Source: Membranipora membranacea | Lineage: Eukaryota; Bryozoa; Gymnolaemata; Cheilostomatida; Membraniporidae | NCBI GenBank assembly: GCA_914767715.1 | Contig: OU612068.1 | Location: 930,001-994,000, forward strand | Direction of reading: 5' to 3' | Length of the DNA: 64,000 bases | Shown: one piece after another, positions 40,101 through 52,100 of the stretch | Layout of the letters: every line of letters begins with the position of its first letter | Numbering within the stretch: the first letter of the stretch is position 1 | Position numbers and translations under genes: made by a program | Notes under the pieces: model-generated | The model's input: the letters and a program-made list of their open reading frames with translations, nothing else | Databases searched by the model: none | Told to the model about the DNA's origin: nothing

Positions 40101-43100
40101 GATGACGAATATGATAATACAGAGTACTATAAGTACACTGCATACAGTGACTACTATGATAATAATCTCTGTACTCGTCTCTTGAGCCTCCGTCGGCTCG
40201 ACTACCTCAGGCTCTGGTGTAACTGGGGGGACAGTCGTCGACTCTTCTATATAATAACAAGACAAAATAAATAATGAAATTTACACATACTGGCAGAGAG
40301 AACTTCCCAGAGGTAAATGTCAGATTTCTGAATTCTTAATTGTTGAATATATCCGCTATTTAAATGTCAGGATATGATAAGATTCGCATCAGTCCGATTC
40401 TCACACTAATGTACGCTTTCTAGGGATCAAAATTTGACAAATGTGCAATGTGTCATCGGTTATTTAGAGCTTAGTTACTGAGACAATTCATTCTTTTATT
40501 TTTTATGGGAAGGCATGTATAAGGAATATCAACGAGTACAAAAACCCAAATAAACACAAATCTGTAGGAAAATGTGACATCCATTACCTCTGTGTTTGCT
40601 TAGTACTGTGAAGCATTAGAACCTATACCCAACCCATAGAGCTGCCTCCGATTGTCAGATCAAATAAAAATAGAAATTTTTTGTGCATGCGTTGCCTCCC
40701 TTATTGCTTTTGAACACGAGGGAACAATCCTAATACAGAAAGCTCCTAATTAAAATGTGCTACCAGTATTAGGTATGTAATGATGTAAAATATGAAACAT
40801 GCATGTATTATGCCTTATACCTCAACCGATAGCGTTTTTCCATAGACTTGTTAGTAGTTTATAATATATTAATAACAATAAATTACTAACAAGTCTACGA
40901 AATTGTCTCTTTATAACCAGGTTTGGATTAGATTCTGGGTGGGAATAACTACAACCCTGAGCATTTGCTATCATACAAATAACCATTTATCCACATAAAA
41001 GCTTAGCATAACATGTGGTTTATCCATTCTTCCCCAGGTCAAGTAAGTGCCCCACCGCCTGTCACATAGTGTAGACTTACCGCCTACCACATAGTGTAGA
41101 CTTACCGCCTACCACATAGTGTAGACTTACCGGGTATTTCCGTCGTCACTGCAGGCTCAGTCGTCGTTGGTGGCAAAGTGGTCACACCTAATTATCATCC
41201 AATTAACAGCATCAATGTCAATTTACAACCTGAATCTCACCAAGGAGCTAAATCTCCTCACTAATGTAACTTGGCTTAAAAACAACAGGACCTTTACAGT
41301 ACTTGAGTACATGACACGAGGTGTTCTTAGCTGTAAAACTACGCAGCAATAACATTGTCCCCTGATTTCAATATCTGATCCCGACAAAATAATAGCAGAA
41401 ATGTTTACTAACCTTCCAGTAACCCAGTAGATTTAGATTCGGAGGTTGTTCCGACGTATTCTCGAGATTGAGACAAGATACTGTTGACTACTCCAGCTAG
41501 AGATACATCATAGTCATATCCCAGCGGTAACTCTGTCAGTGTGTACTACAAATAATACAAACATCCGGTACAGTCTACTACAGATCCACAATGCACCACA
41601 ACTTGCAGAGTTTGATAGGGAACGATATGGAGGGGGGTGGTGAATAGGATTTGAAATATTTGATGAATTTAAATTTTTCCTGCAATTCGATACTTTTTGT
41701 GTATCGGGTAAACAGTAGCTGATCAAGCATCAACAAGTTACAATAAAAGATAAGAATCAGGATAATATGTCACAAGTAATCAAGATGAATGAAAAGCCTT
41801 GCTTAATATTATATAATAATGGATGCTTTTTAGAGAAGGCACATTCAGGGCATGGCGCAATGCAATTTTTTGTCTATTCAATATGACCAGGTTGGGTCCT
41901 GATACAATGTCAGAAGTTTCATGCAGAACATTGTCAGTCTGCATTGTACTTCTACCGAGCTATACATTCTTAATCCAATCATTCTGTCTGCGATTATGAT
42001 TCACAGACAATCCCACAGTATATCGTTCATTATATTATTGAAGAAAAATCGCAAAAAATGAACTTTCCTAAAACAGGGAGCGCACATTGTTACCATGGTG
42101 ACACATGTTCAGATAGACAACATACATACGGAGAGTATCATGTGATAAAAAATGTTTGGTAAAAAACGTTATTTAATTTTTTATAAATTGAACCAAAATT
42201 TTCTTCTCAATAAATTGGAAATGATTATCTATAATTGTTAAACTCACATGGATAAAAAATCGTATACATTTCTCAGTATTTAACCCATTTTTTCTTATGA
42301 AATCAATTGCTAAACTCACCATTCTCTGGGGTTTGATGTCAGCCTCGACAGCGTCTGTTTTGTTGAACCTCCTGATGACCTGGTCCTCTGTAGAGTTTGC
42401 CTTTCTGTAGAATACTCTGTAGTAACTAACACAGCTCGGCTCGCTCAGTAAACACTCTGGTGGCTCAAATGTTACCTTCACTGATGCGGTGTTATTAACC
42501 ACTGTATCTTGTGTTATATCTATCAGCATGGGCGCGTCGGGAGCTAAATAAATATATAACAGAAAGTTGTACCTTTATAATGTGTGTGTGCCTAGCCTTT
42601 GTTCTCTGCTATTTAGAGTTAACGGGACGGTCATGCAAAGATCAAAGTTTTCTCTAGTGCGTTTTCAGTGTCACTTTGTTGTGTTGCATAGGACGACACA
42701 ATGTTTGTTCGCCTGAAATGTGGAAACTTTGATGGAAAATTCTGTTAATTCCTCTCCAGGCACCGAAACCCTTAAGGTTGGTTCACACAATCTCTCAACT
42801 GTTGTGGATATGGAAATCTTTCTCACATGATCACACCTATCAGCTGCATGATTTCGAATGTATGCAGCCCTCACAACATCTAACAAACCAGCCTTTATAT
42901 GTGTACACCATGTGATGAACTTTTCCCCAGTGTAGATCATTCGAGTACATTCACAGTCATTCGAGAGGCATGTCTATGCTTCAGTGTGAATGTGATGTTG
43001 AAAACCAAATAGGGAACAGTTACATTGTATGGCTGAGTCACATATTGTTCCAGTAAGGTTGGCTCATAACGCCAACTCTGGCTCATACTCAGAGACCCCA

Positions 43101-46100
43101 AGACTTACTCAAGCTGCTGTTATTTTAGCAACCATCAATGTTGTGACCATTGTCGATGTCGACAACAGACCAAGATCCCAAATAATATGAGTCAAATACA
43201 TGCCAGGATTGCATTACAGAAATGTCATCAGTTAGGCTCAATAATACATCACTGGTAGAAATTCAGAGATGCTATCATGATCTGCAAGAATCTACCAGAG
43301 GAAATATGTGGGACTTTGTTCAAGAGACAGTTGGGGAAAATTGTCTCAGGGCGACATCTGATGGTCCTTGTTGGCTGTTGTTGTGGGTGATGGTTATGGG
43401 TTTCACATTAGACACCAGTGTTTCTGGTTTGTGAGGATTTATCCCCATAAAACTAGAGCCTAGAAAACCTGACCCATTATAAATTTCAAGGTGAGCAGTA
43501 TTAGATATAATCTCTACTAGATCTTCAATTGACGTGTCAACCTTTTCCTAACACCTCTGATAGGAACAGCAAAACAGAATGGCTACTATAAGTGTCTTAC
43601 CGTTGGTATCAGTTTGTAAGATTTTACATGGTGGTATACGATCCTCGCTGGTCACTCCTTCATTCACAGTCTGTATTACGTAACAGTACTCAGTCATAGG
43701 GGTCAGGCCCTCTACCGTATGTTTATATCTGTACTCTGCTGAGTCACTGTCTGTAGGATCTCTGGTTATGTTTACTATACTCGCTACTTCTCCAGTGACG
43801 CCTCTACCAACAAACCTGTCGAACAAGACATCACAACAATATGTAATCATATATCCTTAGGCCTGATGACTTCAAGGATCACTGCATATCTATGTTATGT
43901 GAGAATGGGATAGGACACTATAACCTCTAGAGGCTCAAAATAATTAAGTACCAAACAGTGAAAGCTTGGAACAGCTTCTTTTATATTAGTGATAATGTAT
44001 ATGAAGTCTCTGTTTTTTAAACACTGTGATTTTTTGTGATTTACTCTGCTAAGATATACTGCATTGAAACATTTTCCTGTACCGTCAGATCTAATTAATG
44101 TGATCGACAAATTAAAGTAATCACAAACACACTAGCCAAAAGGGCACTGTTTGTAATATGACATACAATCACTTACATTTTGAAGATGAAACCAGTAAAT
44201 GTTCCAACATCTCTTGAAGTCCAAGTGAAGACAATTCTATCGTTGTATACGTCTGGCTGGAAGACTACACTGGGAGGAACAGGCTCTGAAATAAAATAAT
44301 TACTTGGAATGTAGATGGGCGAGTTCTTTAGATGAAATCCAATGAGTGTAATCTAAGAGGTTGTCAAGATATTCTTCACACTATCTCATCACTGTACAGT
44401 GGGAGGGAAGGGGTGTTGAGCAGGTTGATTATGATTTTATCATTCAACAGCTGCAACCAGCGCTTAAAAGCTTCTGTATGGCTAGAATAGTAGTAAATGC
44501 TATTGATAAATGGCAAAGTACATATCGATGCAGGATCGACTATCAAGGCAATTAAACCAAAATGTTGCCAAAACTGGCTTACATTCACATAATTAAGTGG
44601 TTCTGTACATATTAAATGGCTTCAAACTTTTAGAAATTTGCTAGGATGCAGGAGATCCCGGGTATTAGGATTAACTAAAGCATCTGTACCTCTGTACTAT
44701 CACATGCCGTTACTGCTGCTGGTAACCAAGAGTCCATCTCAGTGTTTGTTAATCCAGGAAGGCACTCAGAATGGGAGTTTATTCATCCAATCACAGAGTA
44801 AGGAGACAACTCCTTACTCTGTGATCTGAATCTGGAGGATTGTAATGCAGTCAGTATTTTGGGACATTTTATACTATTTGGTGGTCTGGCTGCCTGGTCT
44901 TAGGCATTATGATCACCTGTCATCAATCAAGGTTTGATTGGGTAACCCGCCAAGGAGCAGCTCACGTACTGTACTACCTCCGCTAACTCAATATAATAGT
45001 ATCATGTACTTATACAGAACTGGATAAGCTCAGGACGTGATTTGTGTTGTATTGTTTTCGATTTATCAAAGTCCTCTGGCTATCATAGATAGGGTGCATA
45101 TGAATCATAACAAGTTAAATCAAGACCCGAGCATTTGTTTCAGATTTGAAAGCCGCAATCCTCAAAATGATTTAAGTGCAGGCAAGGCGATCCCAACTCA
45201 ATATTGTCAGAGAATTATTTGCCATCAGGCAATTATGCAATTAACGAGTACAAAAATTGAAAGCGTAATTCGAGGAAGTATGGTTTTGACAGCTGCTGTT
45301 GTCAGAGATGATGTTATCAGTGTTGATGCACTGGTGACCTCATTATGGACGACTGATTTGACAGGCTAACAATATCCCTGTGGTCATCCCTGACATCTTT
45401 AAATCTACTCAGCTCATGGTCAAATAGATATCCTCAAGTTGTGACACTATTTCCAGTATTTAGCTTTTGATTCAGTCAGGTTACGTATCATCGCTCCGGT
45501 GATGTATCATTGGTCGGGCTCCTGCCAGTCAGTTGGGCGGATTAGCTGACCATACCACATGACGTGGGCGGACCACTTACATGGATGCCTAGAGACTGAT
45601 AAATAGGTATACAATTCTGATTAATGGACGGAGAATTACTTACTGGTGATATCAGTTTTAAGATCTTGGCTGGTTTCTCCTTCGGTGGAGCCGACCTCAT
45701 TCCATGCTATAACTCTCACAGCGTACCCTGTATCACCCTCCAGGTCTGATATCACTAACTCTGATATATCAGCGGCTATATCGGCTATAATCACAGTCGT
45801 ATCTGGTCTGCTCCACTCCACGTTATCATATGTGTACTGTTTCCTGTAAAGAGAAAAAATCAAAGGTCAGAGAAGCCATCAGACCCATCAGTATAATTAA
45901 AATTGTCATAATTACTTTTCTACCAATATACTGATATGACCTCCCTTGGTGTTAATTTAGTGATGCTCTCATTTTTAATCTTTTGCTGCAACACTGCAAC
46001 AGTATAAGTACTGCCCAGTGCATCAGACCTATCAGGCATCATCAATCAAGAGTCCTTACTAAGTATAAATCATACATTTTACATCAAGGTAATATACAGA

Positions 46101-49100
46101 GTAAACTAGATGTCAATCATAGTCAAACAGCTAAAAAACAAGTTCAAATATCACAATTAGCTGTATTTATATAGCGATATAAACAATCCTCCTTATCACA
46201 TAGTAAAACTCTAACCATAGGATCATACAAAGAGAATCTCGGGTCAAACGAAATGTTCAGTCATGAGTCAACTTGATAAATAACCGAAATACACAGACCA
46301 ACAGCAGCTGGTCTGTGTATTTCGTATACATCTATATTATTTGTATGCATCTATGACCGATTCACGCACATTAAAGTGTTCAGTACAGAAACAGTACTAC
46401 AATTACATCATATCTCCCAACCTTGGACTGCAGTGTCCACAGTTGGCCCACCTTGTCATACGGGGTCAGATCATAGAATGATTTTTGTTGTTGTTGTTGC
46501 TACATGCAGAGGAGAAGCGTTCACGAACAGCAGGGTAATCAGATACATGAATCAATAAAGAAGACTATTACTACGAGCTGATGGATAATATCACTGTAAT
46601 ATTCTAGGTTTCTAACCCCTGGAAAAGGGTGAGTTTGCGCTTTATTGACAAACTAAGTAAATTTCCCGATTGCAGCAGGTTAACAATGCTGCCTCCAAGG
46701 GAGAACGGTCCACGTGGTGGAGCAGCGTGAGTATAACTTGGGGTAATTTGGCAGCTGTTGTCACCTCAGACTGACTCACACTTTGTTGCCATCTGATTGC
46801 GCGATCGTAATTTTAGTCACACATTTCACACTTGCACTGGCTGATGCAATATTTTTTCTGCGCATGGATTGGACTCACGTGTATTGGATACTGTAGCTGG
46901 ATACAGTAGAAGTGTAAGTCTCCTCTGATTTGGTCCAGCGGATGTTTAGAGTAGATGAAGTCTGACTATCTACCTCTGGTTTTCCCGGAGCATTTGGTTT
47001 CACTGCAAGACAACAAAATCATTTTACGGATTTTTTGACAACAGAAATTTCCTTTCAAACCGTATGGTAAAAAATACCACCTCTTTTAGTTGGTAACCAT
47101 GTGGGCTATCAGGAAATTGATTGAGTCTAGAGATATTGAATTCTGTGAGCCAAGTACAATGTTTTAAAGCATCTGGCAGTAAACCAAGTAATATCAGGGG
47201 AGATTGAGAACTGAAGATTTAGACCCTGACGGCACCATTAAAACCAGTATGGGAACCAGCTTAGATCAACCAAACAGTTTTTCATTTCAATCACATCTCA
47301 TTTTTAACAAGTTGTAGTGGTGAATTCTACAAATCATTCAACTACCTAGATCGAGAATGAAGATAGTAGAGGTATACCCTCTATCCAAACCTCAAAGTTA
47401 GACACATCTAATAGCTCATTGATTATAGCTATTATACATGCTATTATATATAAACACACAAGGCTATGACTTACATTAAATTACTTACCTTTGACATATA
47501 AATCTGTAGGCCATGTGTATTCATGTATACTGTCATCATATATGTAGCTGTATTTACATGTAAACTTTCCTTCATGAGACGCTTCTATAGGCCCTATATT
47601 CAGCTTATCTGCTGAGGGTAAACTCAAACCCTGTAAATAAAACACAAACGTTAGTTTAGGGTCAGTTGATATGCTGGCTGGTCAACAAATGACCATAGGA
47701 TTTAGTTAGCGACAAATATTTTTGCTGTGCCTATACTTTGCGTGTGCTGATTAATGTAAATGTGATACTAACAAGTTTTTTGCCAATGATTAACAGGAAC
47801 TGCCAGGGGGCGGGGGTTGGCTTCGTATTTGGACACTAGAGATGAAACAATGAGAAGACCTTGTATTGCTAACAAGATGTTGATTTGACAGTGTCATTGT
47901 GCAAGAATAAAAAACGATGCCATCCACACAGTTTTGAGACCAATTCTCAATTCAAATTACAACATTAAAACTTCAAAATCAAACAGTCATCGACCTTGTT
48001 ATCACCTTCTGAGCTCAAATCAGACACAGTGTGGCTCGAGACCCTTTCAGTTACACAGCTGGTGTCATACAGACAAAAAAACTTTGTTGTTTATATTTCA
48101 GGTCACTGATTATCTCAACAAAAGCTTTCAGTCAGGGCATTTCATTAAGCATTGAAATTGTCTCAAGTTTAGCAATGAATTATTCTGCCTCCAATAGGAC
48201 ACTTTGAATGGAAGCACTTAATATTCGCCGCCTACTAGTGCCTCACGCAAAGTGAAGTCTAACTAGCCAATGCATGTCAGTAGTTTAAATGTCGTACACT
48301 TTATAATCATATCCTTGCAGAGTCAAATCCATAGGATTGTCAACCACAATCTCAATCAAGTGGTCCTAAATAACAAGATACAACATCACTCATCATTATT
48401 AGGATGTCTACCTCTTATCTTTGCTTCTTGTGAAGTGAACTCTAGTTAAACTCAGCTCAGGGAAAAATCACCTTAGCGCTAAGAGCTATAACACAGGGAT
48501 TAGCAGAGAATTAGGACTTGGATGGCATGTAAACACTGTGTTTGACTAGTCATACGATGGATCACGCTAGGGAACTTATCTCGACAGTTGTGCACTGGGC
48601 GCTAAATTCAGAACTTTGCACACTTGATATCATAGATTGGATCTATTGATATCCTTACTCAGTCGAGGTCAGGCCTGAATAATTAAGTTTTCACAAACAA
48701 GCGCAAAACAGTAAAATCACATCCTGAACACTGAAATCTGAACTCTTATACACTGGATGTCACAAGTTGATGTCACTCATCCGTTTTTCATCAATTCCCC
48801 TCAGGTAATAAAATCAGTCACATATTCAGTACCGAATTAGATTAAAACTTCAAGGATACAGTTGTACTTGTAATTATGCACACTATCCATATTCTGTTTA
48901 GTAAAGGCAAATATACCAAATTCACATTGATACTATCATTCAGTCACAGCTCATGATATCAAGATAGTCAGCACAGTGTTTTGTACCTGATGACCAAAAA
49001 AAGCTCCTTAATATACACACCTTCACTCTCGGTATATTAAGTATACGGCGCAGGACCTAGACATATCGTTCACGATGTGGGGTATGAAGCACTGTTGCTG

Positions 49101-52100
49101 ACAATCCCTCCACTTCACACTACTATCCCTATACATAGCCAGGGACAGACACTGTACATACATGAATAATATTAGCTCACATGCAGAGTCGATGGTAATC
49201 TACCACACTAATTACTATTAGGATGAAAAAGTGCAGTTTCACAGAAATGAATTAAATCTAAACTAACTGTTGGCCGACCATAGATAGACAGTGAAACTGA
49301 GCGCCTACAAGACCTGCCGATCAGAGGAGACCAAAAGTCTGGATGTTTTGATTCATCATCATCAATTCCCGTACTCACATTTATACCAGTATTGTTGATT
49401 ATCGTTATGTTGTTCTGGTTTGTATTCCAGGAAGCGATCTCTTTCTCTGTATTTGTCGAGTCTCTGAACCACCAGCTTACTGAGGAGTTAAACTGCAGGG
49501 TAGTTTTACTCTCTATCTCTGGGACCCTGTGACAGTCCAAGCCTATACTGGATCCGGCCAGCAACAAAACTCTTGGCGTCACCACCTGGTAAAGAAAACA
49601 TAGACACATAATCTTCAGACATAATTTGCAGTGTTTTCTGTTACACAGTATATTGTGGGGTAGTCAAATACCCAGACAAGAGCTTATCATTACCATACAT
49701 AGCGGGCTGCGAGTTCAATGTGAGATAAGATATCAATCATTGTATCAAATGTGAAATCAATAAGGTTGTTTCCTATTCTCAATATTTGACACTAAGCGAT
49801 TTGGTTTTCATCTTTTTCCTGTTTCTTTGATTCGTAATGGCCAAGGTACATATCTTAAAACATTGGGACTGTTACACCATAAGGGGATGAAAGGTTCAAC
49901 CTTTCGATCATCAAGAGTGAGCAGAGACTAGCTGAGAACAATGAGATCTTCCACACCTCAGTGACTAATGAGCTTAAGACGCAGGTGTGGGAGGGACCAC
50001 CTAGGTATAACTACACAATGAGGAGATGTCTGATTATATTGTGTCGGAGGCATAATTAAATCTAAGAGAGAGAGAAGCATGTATCAGGTACAACAGGCGG
50101 TGATGTACAATTTAGCGTCCTCAGGACTAGATATACTGCATTGACGATGGATGAACAAAAAATTCATTTGTCATGTTGATGGTATGCGTAATAATATCAA
50201 TTTTCGAGCAAATCCTGTGATTCATAGACAACACTGGGGACTCTAATATCTAGTGAAGCCTGTTATTAGGTCTGGTAATCCGGCTAGGTACAAAAACAGT
50301 ATAGCATGAAAAGCTGTAATAAGCTCTGTAGTCAATCTACTGTGACAACGAACAGAATCGCCGAGCTTCCGCATACACAATCAATGATGTAGCATGCTAT
50401 TTGACTTTTTTTAAAAAACCTTATCTTATGAATAAATCATGATTTAAAACTTGATAGTATCGGTTTTTAAATGTGAATATCCTGATGACTAAGAAGGAAG
50501 CTTATAAAAACATAAAACTAAAGTGACACCTGGGCACAGGTAATCAGAGACAGGCATACTAGTACCAGAGACTATAGATAATATCCATAGTCTCTGCTGC
50601 TAGTACTAGTACTAGCTCGATGTCTGACCTGGTCGGTGGTTGTATTAGTAGGGCTATATACATGTTCACTTATTATAGAGAAGTAGCCGAGTTTATCTCA
50701 CACTATAGCCAGGCTACCTTGTCTGATATTTAGCAAGTGTCGGATAAGTATTAAGGGCCAGATAAAGAGCGGAGAAAAGTGTAAAGAGTCCTGTACTGTT
50801 AAAATGAAACTACTGATGTGAACATAAATGAATAAATATTATGTTAGTTGATGAATCTGTCAATATCAGGAAAGTTGAGTAATGAAGTGAAATGAAAAGC
50901 AAGGTACAAGATAAAAGTCCTACAAAATTTCCTGAATGTGTTATAGGGAAACACTATCATTAATGTTAGATGAACAATCCTTCAGCAAAATCCACTAAAA
51001 AAGTTTAATCCCCCTGTCGATTCATGAAGCGTTTTTTATATCTGCCAAGATTTTTTAGGTGTCGTAAGTAGGTAATCTACTGACACACAATGCTGACTAC
51101 CAGTCTAACCAACAGACTAACTACCAGACTAACTACCAGTCTAACTAACAGACTAACTAACAGTCTAACCAACAGTCTAACTAACAGACTAACTAACAGA
51201 CTAACTACCAGTCTAACTAACAGACTAACTAACAGACTAACTAACAGACTAACTACCAGTCTAACTAACAGACTAACTAACAGACTAACTAACAGTCTAA
51301 CTAACAGTCTAACTAACAGACTAACTAACAGTCTAACTAACAGACTAACTAACAGTCTAACTAACAGACTAACTAACAGTCTAACTAACAGATTAACAGA
51401 CTAACTAACAGACTAAGTAACAGACTAACTAACAGACTAACTAACAGACTAACTAACAGTCTAACTAACAGACTAACTTACAGTTATAGTTGTTGACTCT
51501 TCACCACAGCTGTAATCTCCTGAATCTTCGTAACGGATGTCATCAAACACTAATGTACTGCTATATGGTCCAGTTTCAGCACTCTATAATGTACAGAATA
51601 ACTTGATTTACTGTTCAAGTGAAGTAATCGCGCTTCACAATCAGACTGTCAGGACAAACTAAGACTCAAGAAGAGATAGACTTCCTACTAGTCAACCGAC
51701 AGATTTTACTTACTTAAACAAATCTATGATGCAGTTTATATTCAAAATGTTACAAGAAAATTTTGAGGAAAAAATGCATGAGACTTACCTCTTGGCTTGA
51801 GACTTCCACGTACTGTGTGCCAAAATCATCCATGAAGAAAAACTCAGAGGGTTTGAGTTGATCTCCATTACTGATTACTTTAGTACCTTTCTTCCAAAGC
51901 TAAAACAATCAATTGAACCAATATAACAACAAACTTTCCACTATAACTACATGCTAGACTATTTGTACTCTAAAGCTCACATTAGATAATACTGATCCTA
52001 AGTCCATCAAGGGGCTGAGCACATATTGTAGCATCTCAAGACACAGCATATAAAATAACTCTACGGAGTTATTCAGAGACGTGTTCTGATAGACATATGT

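Noticed and set aside
51090-51404. 104-residue open frame on the plus strand (Leu-Thr-Asn repeats)
   Set aside because: It is only the translation of the short tandem repeat inside a phosphatase intron.
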